In this document: positions 35,974-44,734 of the stretch, piece after piece
How positions within the stretch are numbered: the first letter of the stretch is position 1
Layout of the letters: every line of letters starts with the position of its first letter
Assembly (NCBI RefSeq): GCF_014650075.1
Contig: NZ_BMUG01000001.1
Location: forward strand, 138,710-202,709
Direction of reading: 5' to 3'
From: Streptomyces microflavus
GTDB taxonomy: Bacteria; Actinomycetota; Actinomycetes; Streptomycetales; Streptomycetaceae
Length of the DNA: 64,000 nt
Translations under genes and position numbers: made by a program
Notes under the pieces: model-generated
The model's database searches: none
What the model was told of the DNA's origin: nothing
Seen by the model: only the letters and a program-made list of their open reading frames with translations

Positions 35974-36207
35974 CTAAGCAGGGGGAAGAGCCCGTACCTG
36001 CCCTTCGTCACCGAAGCGGCCGAACGCGGAGAACGCCCGCTCCTCCCGCTGGGCAGCGGCGAAACGCAGACTGCTCCAGTCCAGCACCCGCCGCGCCGTG
36101 TCCTGGGTCTCCTGGGCGGCGGTGCGGGCCTCGGCCCGGACGTCCCCGCGCTCCTGGACGAGGAGGTCGTAGATCGGCGTTCCCGTTGATATCGCTGAAG
36201 TACTCAC
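35974..36207 (-). CDS. Small hypothetical protein
   Basis: A 77-residue soluble protein from GTG 36207, with GAAGGA 6-7 bp upstream. It begins STSAISTGTPIYDLLVQERGDVRAEAR and has a helical middle (AAQETQDTARRVLDWSSLRFAAAQREERAFSAFGRFG). The PIYDLLVQERGDV N-terminus recurs in Streptomyces small proteins, but I do not know a function. Codon bias and ribosome site support it as a gene. Confidence 0.65.
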   Translation of the reverse strand: MSTSAISTGTPIYDLLVQERGDVRAEARTAAQETQDTARRVLDWSSLRFAAAQREERAFSAFGRFGDEGQVRALPPA

Positions 36208-36549
36208 GAGAGGTCCTTCTGCCCGTTCTTCACGGTTTCACCGGCTGTCGCGTGCCGACAGGATGGAAGCGCACTCACGCCATTCGCGCCCCGGCGCGAG
36301 ACCCCTCCGCCCCGGAGCGGCGCAACGGGATGAAGGTGCGGCAACACCGCAGGTCGAAGCGCCGGGCTTCCAGGGGCGTACGCCACCGTTCACGCGCCCC
36401 GGTACCCGCCGGGCATCGGCTCCTGTCCCTGCGGTGCGGGGCCGAGGCCCGCAGGGTCCTCTTGGCGGGGTTCGGCGCGGACCGCACACTCCGAGAGGGT
36501 TCTCGCACAGGGCCCCGCCGCGAGGCGTCGTACGAACCGGAAGGCCCTG
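36208..36549. other. Intergenic region, 342 bases
   Basis: It separates the small minus-strand gene from the choice-of-anchor protein gene, so it should carry two divergent promoters. Open frames on both strands run through it, but they have no ribosome site, no recognisable domain and a Pro/Arg-rich composition typical of GC-shadow frames. A GC-rich hairpin (GCGCCCCGGCGCG near 36286) is the only structure noticed. Confidence 0.5.
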
Positions 36550-37233
36550 ATGCGTACACCGCGCCTGCCCATACCCTCCGCCGTGTCCTCGGCGGCAACC
36601 CTGTCAGCCGCCGTTCTCCTGCTCTGCGCGACTGCCCCGGCTTCGGCTTCGGCTTCGGAGGCGGCTTCGGCTTCGGCGGCGGTGCAGCGTGTGGACGACG
36701 CGGCCACGGAGAGGCTCACCACCGGTCTGCTGTCCGGTGGTTTCGAGACCCCGGCCGTCCCGCCCCCGACTCCGTTCACCGTCCACACCGCCGGGCAGAC
36801 ACTGGGCCCCTGGACGGTCGGCGGCGACAGTGTCGACCTGGTCTCCGACCGGTTCTGGGACGCCGCGGGCGGCCACCAGTCCGTCGACCTGAGCGGCAAC
36901 GCGCCGGGCAGCGTCTCGCAGACGGTCCCCACCCTCCCGCTGACCTCGTACATCGTCCGATTCAAACTGGCGGGCAACGTCGCGCAGCCACCGGCTGTGA
37001 AGAAGGGGGAGTTCAGGGTCAACGGCGCGGTCGTGCGGACCTTCAGCTTCCACAGCGCGGGCCGCGGGTTCCGCGACATGGGTTACGTACAGCAGACCGC
37101 GGTCTTCACCACGCTCCTCCACACGTCCGCGACGCTGACCTTCGCCAGCACCACGCCGGGCTACGCGGGCCCCGTCATCGATGACGTAGTGGTCCAGAGC
37201 TGCCTCCTGGTCCTCTGCCCGCCCACCGGCTGA
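36550..37233 (+). CDS. Secreted choice-of-anchor C (DUF642) family protein
   Basis: A 227-residue protein. An Ala-rich signal peptide (1-38, ASASASEAASASA after it) precedes a beta-sandwich domain with the DUF642-type signatures GGFETPAVPPPTPFTVHTAGQTLGPWTV, GDSVDLVSDRFWDAAGGHQSVDLSGN and FRDMGYVQQTAVFT. The C-terminus has a cysteine pair (CLLVLC). These domains bind polysaccharide in plant proteins; bacterial copies are surface or secreted proteins of unclear role. It lies convergent with the MerR-type regulator gene. Confidence 0.85.
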   Translation: MRTPRLPIPSAVSSAATLSAAVLLLCATAPASASASEAASASAAVQRVDDAATERLTTGLLSGGFETPAVPPPTPFTVHTAGQTLGPWTVGGDSVDLVSDRFWDAAGGHQSVDLSGNAPGSVSQTVPTLPLTSYIVRFKLAGNVAQPPAVKKGEFRVNGAVVRTFSFHSAGRGFRDMGYVQQTAVFTTLLHTSATLTFASTTPGYAGPVIDDVVVQSCLLVLCPPTG

Positions 37234-37267
37234 CTGCGCCTGTGTGTCCGGGGCGCCCCGGCTCAGC

Positions 37268-38047
37268 TCAACTCAGCAGAGTGTCGGCGTAGACGGCCAT
37301 CGCATCCCGCTGGTACACAGCCAGGCCCTCCGCGATCCGGTCGTAGTTCCGCCGGAAGCGGGGATCGTCGACGTAGGTCTGCCCAAGTCCCTTGTACGCC
37401 TCGGCGTTCGGGGTCCAGAACCGGCGGATGCCCGCGTAGTGAATGTCCAGTTCGGCCTGCACCTTGGGGGCATCCACCGGCACACCGGCCGCCATGAACT
37501 CCGCGAGGCGGATCATCTGGGCCGTCACCTCACGCTGCCACCAGTCCTGGTCGTCGGCGGTCATCGCCTGTTTGGCCTCGCGCGCCTGCTCCCACGCCTC
37601 GGGCCATCGCTCGCGCACCTCGGCTTCCGTTTCCGCCCCGGCCGCGGCCGACTCGTCCTCGAACCCCTCGAACAGGTTCTCCGGCCTGTTGATCTTCACC
37701 GTCTTGTTCATCTTCCCGCCTTCCTCCAGTTCGGCGATGGTCCGCCCGACAGTCCGGACGAGCGTCTCCAGCCGGTCCCGCTCCCCGAGGAGCCGCCGCT
37801 GGTGCTCGCGCAGTACCGCGACCGGATCTGCCCGGCTGTCCAGAACCGCTTGGATCTCGCGCAGCCCAAGCCCCAACTCCCGCATCAGCAGAATCTGTTG
37901 CAGCCGCAGCAGATCCGCCTCCTCGTAGTGGCGGTGCCCGTTGCCCGCGATCCACGCGGGTGGCAGCAGACCGATCGCGTCGTAGTGGCGCAGCGTCCGC
38001 GAACTCACCCCGGACATGCGGCACACGTCCGCGATCGACCAGGCCAT
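37268..38047 (-). CDS. MerR-family regulator with TipAS ligand domain (TipA-like)
   Basis: A 259-residue protein. Residues 3-70 are the MerR winged helix (SIADVCRMSGVSSRTLRHYDAIGLLPP, GHRHYEEADLLRLQQILLMRELGL). A dimerisation coiled coil runs to about 108. A TipAS-like all-helical domain follows (FEDESAAAGAETEAEVRERWPEAW, AEAYKGLGQTYVDDPRFRRNYDRIAEGLA). TipA of S. lividans binds thiopeptide antibiotics and activates its own promoter. Unlike TipA this copy has Met (GKMNK) between the domains, which could start a short ligand-only form. A MerR-style promoter lies upstream. Confidence 0.9.
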   Translation of the reverse strand: MAWSIADVCRMSGVSSRTLRHYDAIGLLPPAWIAGNGHRHYEEADLLRLQQILLMRELGLGLREIQAVLDSRADPVAVLREHQRRLLGERDRLETLVRTVGRTIAELEEGGKMNKTVKINRPENLFEGFEDESAAAGAETEAEVRERWPEAWEQAREAKQAMTADDQDWWQREVTAQMIRLAEFMAAGVPVDAPKVQAELDIHYAGIRRFWTPNAEAYKGLGQTYVDDPRFRRNYDRIAEGLAVYQRDAMAVYADTLLS

Positions 38048-38094
38048 GCGTGGTGCCTCCCATCGCCGGGCCGGTCGTTCCGGCCCTGGGCACG

Positions 38095-38125
38095 ACACTA
38101 GGAGTTGACGTTGCGGCAACCGCAA
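38095..38125 (-). promoter_or_regulatory. MerR-type promoter with 19-bp spacer ahead of the TipA-like gene
   Basis: On the minus strand a TTGCGG hexamer (38125-38120) is separated from TAGTGT (38100-38095) by 19 bases, the over-long spacing MerR-family activators correct. Overlapping dyads TTGCGG-TTG-CCGCAA and GTTGC-C-GCAAC fall in and around the -35. It lies 48 bp upstream of the start, so autoregulation is likely. Confidence 0.65.
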
Positions 38126-38211
38126 GCGCCGCGAACGAGGGGGCGCCCCAGCGAACGGGCGGTCCGCCCCACCGCGCCGGCCCGGGAACCGGGAACCGTA
38201 GCCTCACCTCC

Positions 38212-38823
38212 ATGCCCAGTTTCGAGACGCACCGGCTGCGCGTACACGACACGGCGCGCTCGCCCCGCGCCCGTCACGCCGCTCTGCGCACCTGTGTGGT
38301 GGGCTTCGCGGTGTACGGCTTCCGCGCGACCTACCACCATCTGTCCCGCAGCGCGCGGATCCCCGCCCTGCTGGAGTCCGACCCGGAGGCGCTGGTCCGG
38401 GCGGTGGAGGAGCTGTACGAGGCCCGAACGCTCTGGCTGGAGGCCGAGTCGGCGTTCGTGGCTCGTCGCCGCAGGGAGAAGGCCCTGGGTGGGCGCCGCA
38501 TCCCACCGGCTGGCCCTGACCGGGCGTGGGTCCGCCTCCGGCGCCAGGAAGGCAGCCTGGCCTACTGCCCCGACCCCACCTGGCACCCCACGGAACCGCT
38601 GCCCACGGTGGTGAGCCGCATCCTGAAAGATGCGGCAGGCGACCCGTATTGCAGGGCCTGCGGCCGCGACGCGGGCGTGACGCGTTGGCGTACGGCATGG
38701 CACATCCACCGCCTGTGTGCAGCCTGCGGCGTCGAACGGGCAAGAGAGCGGACCGACGTGAACAGGGCGGTGGCCGAGGCCCGCGAGGAGGAGTGGCGGC
38801 GGATCTGGCGACGCGAGACGTGA
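38212..38823 (+). CDS. Hypothetical protein with zinc-ribbon-like cysteines
   Basis: A 203-residue protein from ATG 38212. The N-terminal half is helical and basic. The C-terminal part has two Cys pairs, YCRACGRDAG and LCAACGVERARE, about 25 residues apart with HIH between them, an arrangement able to hold a zinc ion. No known family recognised. It is divergent from the TipA-like gene and precedes a helix-turn-helix protein; both have the look of accessory or mobile-element-derived regulators. Confidence 0.65.
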   Translation: MPSFETHRLRVHDTARSPRARHAALRTCVVGFAVYGFRATYHHLSRSARIPALLESDPEALVRAVEELYEARTLWLEAESAFVARRRREKALGGRRIPPAGPDRAWVRLRRQEGSLAYCPDPTWHPTEPLPTVVSRILKDAAGDPYCRACGRDAGVTRWRTAWHIHRLCAACGVERARERTDVNRAVAEAREEEWRRIWRRET

Positions 38824-39004
38824 CCGCCGAGGGCGCGTACTCGCTCACCTCCCGAACTCGCGTTCGCGTGGTGGCAGATGAGAGCAGTGCGGTACGGTGA
38901 CGAGGTCATCACCCTGTGTGTGCACGCACACGCACAGGGCGGCCCCCGGAGGTGCGTCAACACCCGCCGAGGGCCTACACCTCTAGTGGAAAGCGCCACC
39001 AGAA

Positions 39005-40135
39005 ATGCTGCGTCATGTTATCGCGCCCTCTTCGGGCTGGACCAAGGCCTCGCACGCCGTCGTACGCGACCGGCGGATGAACAGCGACGCGAAGATCCTG
39101 CTCCTGTACGTCCAGGGCCTCCCCGAATCCGCCACCGGCCGCCCGCTCGGCGAACTGGCCCGGAAGCTGGAGATGAAGGGCCGCGCGTACCAGCAGGCCA
39201 AGAAGCAACTGATCGAGCACGGCTACGTCCACGAGTGGCGGGGCCAGGGCGACGGCGGCCGTTGGGTGACGGAACAGCTCTTCACCAATACGCCGCTGAC
39301 GCGGGACGAGGCGAGGGCGGTACGCGACCGGCTGTCGCCCGAGGGGGCGGGGTCGACGCGGGCCGAGCGCCTCTCCGCGCCGCTGCCGAGTGCGCAGTCT
39401 CCGACGGTCGGTGAACCGACTCCTCCGTCGGCCGGTGGCTATGTACCGGAGGAAGAACACGTTGATGAGAACACCCCCCACCCACCCTCCGAAGCAGAGC
39501 CGGAACCGGAACCGGAACCGGAGCCGGATCCGGACCCAGAGCCAGAGCCGGACCCGAAACCTGGGCCGGAACCGGAAGCCGGGCATCGGCCAACTCCCGC
39601 ACAGGAACCGGGAGCAGAGGCGAGGCCGCCCCAACCGCCCCCCTCCCCACAACTGACCCGAGCCGAAAGGGTGTTGCTCTCCCTGCGCCACACCCGCCGC
39701 GAGCTGCTGCTGGGAGTGGGCGAGGCGCGAGCCCTGGCCGTGGAGGCGGCCAAGTGGCTGGAGCGCGGCCTGACGGAGTCGGAGCTACGGCACGCTCTCC
39801 TGGCCGAACCCCCGATGGGCGGGGTGCGCTCGGCGGTCGGCTTCCTGCGTCACCGCCTGACCCACAAGTGCCCGGTGGCAGCTGCCCCCGTAACGCCTCC
39901 GGAGCCGCCGCCCCCGCCGGTCCGCGCCCTGATCACCTGCACGAGCGAGGCCGAGGAGGACCACGTCTTCCGGCCGCTGGGCGACGAGACGGAGTGCGCG
40001 GACTGCCGCCGGGCGACGGCGTACGCGAACTGGATGGTCGACACGGACACGTACGACTTCCCGCCCGACATGACCTGGCGCCAACGCTTCGTGGCGGTGG
40101 CGAAGGCGGACGCCTTACGGGGCGAACCGGCCTGA
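39005..40135 (+). CDS. Helix-turn-helix protein with acidic Pro-Glu repeat linker
   Basis: A 376-residue protein. Residues 5-90 form a winged-helix/MarR-like DNA-binding unit (MNSDAKILLLYVQGLPES, LARKLEMKGRAYQQAKKQLIEHGYVHEWR). Residues about 155-200 are a PEPEPEPDPDPEPEPDPK-type low-complexity linker, presumably rigid. A helical domain (ERVLLSLRHTRRELLLGVGEARALAVEAAKWLERGL) and a C-terminal segment with a single CADC pair (ETECADCRRATAYANWM) follow. The layout recalls Streptomyces replication or conjugation-associated helix-turn-helix proteins, but no partner genes are here. It overlaps the opposing gene by 21 bp. Confidence 0.75.
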   Translation: MLRHVIAPSSGWTKASHAVVRDRRMNSDAKILLLYVQGLPESATGRPLGELARKLEMKGRAYQQAKKQLIEHGYVHEWRGQGDGGRWVTEQLFTNTPLTRDEARAVRDRLSPEGAGSTRAERLSAPLPSAQSPTVGEPTPPSAGGYVPEEEHVDENTPHPPSEAEPEPEPEPEPDPDPEPEPDPKPGPEPEAGHRPTPAQEPGAEARPPQPPPSPQLTRAERVLLSLRHTRRELLLGVGEARALAVEAAKWLERGLTESELRHALLAEPPMGGVRSAVGFLRHRLTHKCPVAAAPVTPPEPPPPPVRALITCTSEAEEDHVFRPLGDETECADCRRATAYANWMVDTDTYDFPPDMTWRQRFVAVAKADALRGEPA

Positions 40136-41134
40136 GGGCTGGAGCGGGTCGAGGGTGACGCGGGCGGCGACGGGGAGGTGGTCGCTGCCGGTGGCGGGCA
40201 GCGTACGGATATGGCCGACGGTCGCGGAACGGGCCAGGACCTGATCGATCCGGGCCAGCGGAAAGGCGGCGGGAAAGCTGAAGGCGAACCCGCGCTCGGC
40301 AACGTTCAACTGCGAGGTCAACGGCTCCAGTCCGCGGTCATCGACGGTGCCGTTGAGGTCCCCCATGAGGATCACGGCCCCAACCTCCTCGCCGCGAACG
40401 GCGTCCCCCAGCATCCGGGCGCTCTCGTCGCGCGGCGAGGAGGTGAGCCCGCCGGCTCCGACCCGTACGGAGGGCAGGTGAGCGACGTACGCGGCGACGT
40501 CCCCGTACGGCGTCCGCACGACGGCACGCAGCCCGCGGCTCCACCCCGCCTCGAACGCACGAGGCCGGATATCCACCAACCGCTTTTCCGCGATCGGGTA
40601 CTTGGACCAGAGCCCGACGGTGCCATGGACGACATGATGCGGATAGTCGGCCCCGAGAACGTCCTCGTACACGGCCAGCGCAGGCACCACCACCTCCTCC
40701 AGCGCGACGAGGTCGCCCCCGGCCGCGACGAGCGCCCGGGCGGTCCCGGCCGGATCAGGGTTCTCGTCACTGACGTTGTGCTGCACGATGACCAACTCCC
40801 GCGCATCGGACCGGACTCCATCCCCGGGTAGGAGCAACCCCCCAAAGCCCTGCACCCAGACGGCCACGGGCAGCAGCAGAGCCACCAGGCCAACACCGGA
40901 CCGCCGCACGAGGGCGACGACGAGCAACAGGACGACAACGACCCCGGCCCACGGCAGAAAGGACTCGACCAGACTTCCCACGCGCCCGGGCGAGTTGGGA
41001 ATCGCCCGGTGAAGCCCCACCACCCCGGCCACGCCAACGGCGATCCCGGCAACCACCATCCCCCGCCGCCCCTCACCGCCGGGGGCCCGCCCCTTCGCCG
41101 CCGCCGTCACACCACCGCCCGCCTGCCGCACCAT
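40115..41134 (-). CDS. Endonuclease/exonuclease/phosphatase (EEP) family membrane protein
   Basis: A 339-residue protein. Three hydrophobic segments in the first ~100 residues anchor it (VVAGIAVGVAGVVGL, FLPWAGVVVVLLLVVALV, LVALLLPVAVWV). The EEP domain faces outward: LVIVQHNVSDEN, DLVALEEVVVP (metal Glu), ILMGDLNGT (Asp-x-Asn), and the final GSDHLPVAA with catalytic Asp-His. Such secreted EEP proteins may be DNases, phosphodiesterases or phosphatases; substrate unknown. The C-terminal codons overlap the convergent gene by 21 bp. Confidence 0.87.
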   Translation of the reverse strand: MVRQAGGGVTAAAKGRAPGGEGRRGMVVAGIAVGVAGVVGLHRAIPNSPGRVGSLVESFLPWAGVVVVLLLVVALVRRSGVGLVALLLPVAVWVQGFGGLLLPGDGVRSDARELVIVQHNVSDENPDPAGTARALVAAGGDLVALEEVVVPALAVYEDVLGADYPHHVVHGTVGLWSKYPIAEKRLVDIRPRAFEAGWSRGLRAVVRTPYGDVAAYVAHLPSVRVGAGGLTSSPRDESARMLGDAVRGEEVGAVILMGDLNGTVDDRGLEPLTSQLNVAERGFAFSFPAAFPLARIDQVLARSATVGHIRTLPATGSDHLPVAARVTLDPLQPSGRFAP

Positions 41135-41311
41135 GTCTTCCCGTCCCCTTGGCCTTGCCTCTCAGGACGAGCGGTGGCGGCGATCAGTTTCCGGGCGGAT
41201 CACTTCGGTACGAGCGGCCTCGGCGAGGTGCGGACGGCGATCTCGAAGACGTACGCTGACCGCCGCCGACGCCCATTCGGCGGGTCACCGAGCATCCTGG
41301 GAAGGCCTTTC

Positions 41312-42385
41312 ATGACCCGCACCACCCCGCCGCGTCCCGTCGACATCGAAGAGGATTTCCCGGCCCTCGCGGCCCACCGGCGCACAGCGACACGTCTGCA
41401 CCCCCGGCACGGTGTGCCCGGTGTGGGGGACAGCTCGGTGGCGGGACCGCTGCTCTGGCCGGCCGACGAACCGTGGCCGGTGTGCACCGCCGTGCACCCG
41501 AAGGGCACCGGCCACCTCCTCTCCGACGTGCGGTTGCGCCGCCGGATCCAGGACGACGCACGGGGGCGGGACTTCACCGAGGACGAACAGCGCCTGCTGG
41601 ACGCCATGAAGGCGGCCGACCACATCCCGGACCTCCGCGATGACGACGCCCTGCCGATGCTGGCCGTCGCGCAGTTGTCCGCGTGGGATATCCCCGATCT
41701 CGTGGGGCCGGAGGGCCACGACCTGCTCCAGGTCTTCTGGTGCCCGTTCGAGGCCCATGGGCCCGACCGCACGATCGACGTCGTGCTCAAGTGGCGGCGC
41801 TCGGCCGATGTCGGGGCCGTACTCACGCCGCAGCCCGAACCCCCGGTCGCCGGCCGGGCAGAGTGCGTCCCCACCACATGTGTCGTGCACCCGGAGCAGG
41901 TGGTGGAGCACGAGTATCTCGGGCTGTTGGACCATGGGCTTCAAGAGGAGATCTCCGCATGGGAGGAGGGGCTCCTCGACGGTGAAGAGGACGAGGGTCC
42001 CCCCTCGGCGGCGAGTTACGCGACGTACGAGGAGTACGAGGCCGCGATGGCCGCGGCGCGCGCGGAGGAGCCCGAAGAGATCGACTACATGAGCGACCTG
42101 TCGATCGCCCCCGGTTGGAAGGTCGGAGGATTCGCCTCCTGGCACCTGACCGACCCCGCTCCGGTCGACTGCCAGGTGTGCGGGACAGCGATGCCGCTCC
42201 TGCTCACCGTGGACAAGTGGGAGTGCGACGGCGCCTCGCGCAGCTGGCTGCCCATCGAGGACAGGGATGCCACGAACGACCCGCGCGTGATCGACCCGGT
42301 CGGTGTCTACCTCGGCCGTGGCCTGATGCGCGTGCACACCTGCCCGGCCGATCCGCTCCACCCGCATAGGCTGAGCTTCCAGTAG
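41312..42385 (+). CDS. DUF1963/YwqG-like hypothetical protein
   Basis: A 357-residue soluble protein. Segments GVGDSSVAGPLLWPADEPWPVC, ALPMLAVAQLSAWDIPDLVGP and DLLQVFWCPFEAH follow the DUF1963 (YwqG) pattern, in which a G-G-P-L-WP opening and LQLxxxDIP/LLQ strands recur. An acidic insert (EEGLLDGEEDEGPPSAAS) and a C-terminal module with CQVCG (zinc-ribbon-like) are present. Function unknown. Starts at ATG 41312; upstream frame extension has no features. Confidence 0.72.
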   Translation: MTRTTPPRPVDIEEDFPALAAHRRTATRLHPRHGVPGVGDSSVAGPLLWPADEPWPVCTAVHPKGTGHLLSDVRLRRRIQDDARGRDFTEDEQRLLDAMKAADHIPDLRDDDALPMLAVAQLSAWDIPDLVGPEGHDLLQVFWCPFEAHGPDRTIDVVLKWRRSADVGAVLTPQPEPPVAGRAECVPTTCVVHPEQVVEHEYLGLLDHGLQEEISAWEEGLLDGEEDEGPPSAASYATYEEYEAAMAAARAEEPEEIDYMSDLSIAPGWKVGGFASWHLTDPAPVDCQVCGTAMPLLLTVDKWECDGASRSWLPIEDRDATNDPRVIDPVGVYLGRGLMRVHTCPADPLHPHRLSFQ

Positions 42386-42457
42386 GCGGTGGCCACCGTG
42401 GACGAACTCGGTGGCCACCACTCCATATCCATAACATCCATAGCCGGATCTGACGCC

Positions 42458-43384
42458 TCATGCGGGTTGCCCGGGGGCCGGAGCTTGGAGCCCCCGGCCG
42501 TCGGCGGCTGCCGTTCGGAGCAGACCGCGCAAGGTCAGCGCGGCCGGCAGCGGGGTGGCAGGGAGGGCGATGTGCAGGGTGCGGCGCAGGGCCGGGTCGG
42601 TGAGGCGGACGAGTACGAGTCCGTCCGGTACCGCCCAGGCGGCCAGGGACGGGACCAGCGCGACGCCGAGCCCCGCGGCCACGTAACCGAACTTCCCCGC
42701 CCACTCCGCGATCCGGACGATCTTCCTCGGAGCAAAGCCCGCCCGGGCGCAGGCGTCGGCGAGCATCGTGGGGCGGTCCCCGTACGCGTCCTGGAGCCAG
42801 GCCTCGTCGCGGAGTTCGAGCAGATCGATCACATCGGCTCCGGCCAGGCGGTGCTCGCGGGGGAGGGCGACGAGCAGTTCGTCCTCACACAGCGGTGTCG
42901 TGGTGACTCCGTCGGCGGAGGGCAGCCCGGAGGGATAGTCGCTGACCACGGCCAGGTCGAGCGCCCCGTCCCCGAGCCGGGCCGTCAACGTACCGCTGCG
43001 GCCCTCGACCGCGATGACCTCGACATCCGGTCTGGCCTGCCGGAACGCCCGTAGAGCGGCGGGTACCAACGAGATGTTGGCCGTGGAGAACGCCCCGACG
43101 TGCAGCAGCCCGCCATGCCCCCGGTGGAGCACGGCCAACTCCTGCTCCGCACGCGACAGCCGGTCGAGGACGTCCACGGCGTGCCGGTACAGGGCGCGGC
43201 CGGCCGGGTTCAGCCGTACGCCTCGCGGAAGCCTCTCGAAGAGCGGCCCGCCCGCTTCCTGCTCCAGGGACGCGATGCGCCGGGAGACCGCCGACTGCGT
43301 GTAGTTGAGGCTCACCGCGGCCTTGGTGAAAGAACCCGCCCCCGCCACGGTCACCAGCAGTCGCAACGCGTCGATGTCGAACAA
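42458..43384 (-). CDS. LysR-family transcriptional regulator
   Basis: A 308-residue LTTR. The winged helix-turn-helix occupies residues 2-60 (LFDIDALRLLVTVAGAGSFTKAAVSLNYTQSAVSRRIASLE), followed by the linker helix and a periplasmic-binding-like effector domain (GLLHVGAFSTANISLVPAALR onwards). A TTG start at 43384 with GGAGGGG upstream is preferred over ATG 43411. It is divergent from an M20 peptidase gene. The 168-bp gap contains CCAG-TCG-CTGG (43439-43449) in a wider imperfect dyad that could be its operator, so it probably regulates the peptidase gene and itself. Confidence 0.9.
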   Translation of the reverse strand: MFDIDALRLLVTVAGAGSFTKAAVSLNYTQSAVSRRIASLEQEAGGPLFERLPRGVRLNPAGRALYRHAVDVLDRLSRAEQELAVLHRGHGGLLHVGAFSTANISLVPAALRAFRQARPDVEVIAVEGRSGTLTARLGDGALDLAVVSDYPSGLPSADGVTTTPLCEDELLVALPREHRLAGADVIDLLELRDEAWLQDAYGDRPTMLADACARAGFAPRKIVRIAEWAGKFGYVAAGLGVALVPSLAAWAVPDGLVLVRLTDPALRRTLHIALPATPLPAALTLRGLLRTAAADGRGLQAPAPGQPA

Positions 43385-43552
43385 GGGACACCCCTCCTCA
43401 GCGCGACCCATTCCCCTGCCGCATGGCTCCCATGCAATCCAGTCGCTGGTGGAATGTATCGCCTCGCCCTAGCGTCGATGAGGCGGCCGCACACGGGCCG
43501 CACCAATCACCCCGGGGGATCTGAATCCCCCTGCCCGACGAGGGGAAGTGCC

Positions 43553-44734
43553 GTGCTGAGCAGACGAGTTGATACGAGAGAGGCGAGCGCGATACCGGCC
43601 ATGCTCGCCGATCTGGAGGCGCTGGTGCGCTGCGAGTCCTACTCGGCCGACCACGCCGCGCTGGCGCGGAGCGCCGAGGCGGTGGGCGCCCTGGGGACGA
43701 GGCTGCTGGGGGCCGCTCCCGAGAGCATCGTGATCGACGGCGCCACCCATCTGCGCTGGGTCTTCGGCACGCCACGGGTGCTGCTGGTGGGGCACCACGA
43801 CACGGTGTGGCCGACGGGCTCGCTGGAGGCCCGGCCGTGGTCGGTGACCGCAGGGATCGCGCGGGGGCCCGGCGTACTCGACATGAAGGCCGGACTGGTC
43901 CAGATGTTCCACGCCCTGGCCTCCCTCCGCACCCTGGACGGGGTATGCGTGCTGGTCAACGGGGACGAGGAGATCGGCTCCCCGACCTCGCGCGAGCTGA
44001 TCGAGGAGGCGGCGCGGGGGAGTGCGGCGGCGTTCGTGCTGGAGGCGTCCGGCGACCGGGACGGGGCCTTGAAGACAGCGCGTAAAGGAAGCTCCCGCTA
44101 CGAGGTGACCGTGCACGGACGGGCGGCGCATGCGGGGCTGGACCCCGAGAAGGGCGTCAACGCGGCGGTCGAGGCGGCGCATCAGGTGCTGGCCATCGCG
44201 GGAATCGGGGCGGCGGTGGCAGGGGGCTCCGGGGCAATCAGGGTGTCAGGAGACTCGGCGGCAACCGGCGGGGGCGCGGGCACGTCGACCGTCACGCCCA
44301 CCCTGCTGTCGGCCGGCAGCACACCCAACACGGTGCCCGCACGGGCGCGGATCGCGGTGGACGTACGCGTACCCACCTCGGCCGCGCAGGATCACATCGA
44401 CACGCTCCTACGGGGGCTGACGCCCCGCACACCCGGAGCCCGGTTGGAGATCCGGGGCATCGGCGGACGCCCGCCCATGGAACCCGGGGCCTCCGCCGAA
44501 CTCTTCGCCCTCGCCTCCCGGATCGCCCGGGAACTCGGCCAGAGCCCCCTGCGCGGGATCGCCGTCGGCGGCGTCTCGGACGGCAACTGCACGGCAGCCG
44601 TGGGCTGTCCGACGCTGGACGGGCTGGGAGCGGTGGGCGCGGGCGCTCACGCCGACGACGAATACGTGGAGGTTGCGAGCATGATCCCCCGGTCCCGGCT
44701 GCTGGCCGAACTGGTCACCAGGACCCTGCGATGA
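43553..44734 (+). CDS. M20-family metallopeptidase (carboxypeptidase G2-like)
   Basis: A 393-residue dizinc peptidase from GTG 43553 (GAGGGGAAG upstream). Metal ligands are visible in LLVGHHDTVWPTGS (His, Asp), GPGVLDMKAG (bridging Asp) and VNGDEEIGSPTS (catalytic Glu pair). The lid/dimerisation domain begins near SSRYEVTVHGRAAHAGLDPEKGVNA. A GG-rich loop (AVAGGSGAIRVSGDSAATGGGAGTST) interrupts the dimerisation domain. The closest impression is glutamate carboxypeptidase or acetylornithine deacetylase-like. It is translationally coupled (ATGA) to a lipoprotein gene and likely regulated by the divergent LysR. Confidence 0.88.
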   Translation: MLSRRVDTREASAIPAMLADLEALVRCESYSADHAALARSAEAVGALGTRLLGAAPESIVIDGATHLRWVFGTPRVLLVGHHDTVWPTGSLEARPWSVTAGIARGPGVLDMKAGLVQMFHALASLRTLDGVCVLVNGDEEIGSPTSRELIEEAARGSAAAFVLEASGDRDGALKTARKGSSRYEVTVHGRAAHAGLDPEKGVNAAVEAAHQVLAIAGIGAAVAGGSGAIRVSGDSAATGGGAGTSTVTPTLLSAGSTPNTVPARARIAVDVRVPTSAAQDHIDTLLRGLTPRTPGARLEIRGIGGRPPMEPGASAELFALASRIARELGQSPLRGIAVGGVSDGNCTAAVGCPTLDGLGAVGAGAHADDEYVEVASMIPRSRLLAELVTRTLR

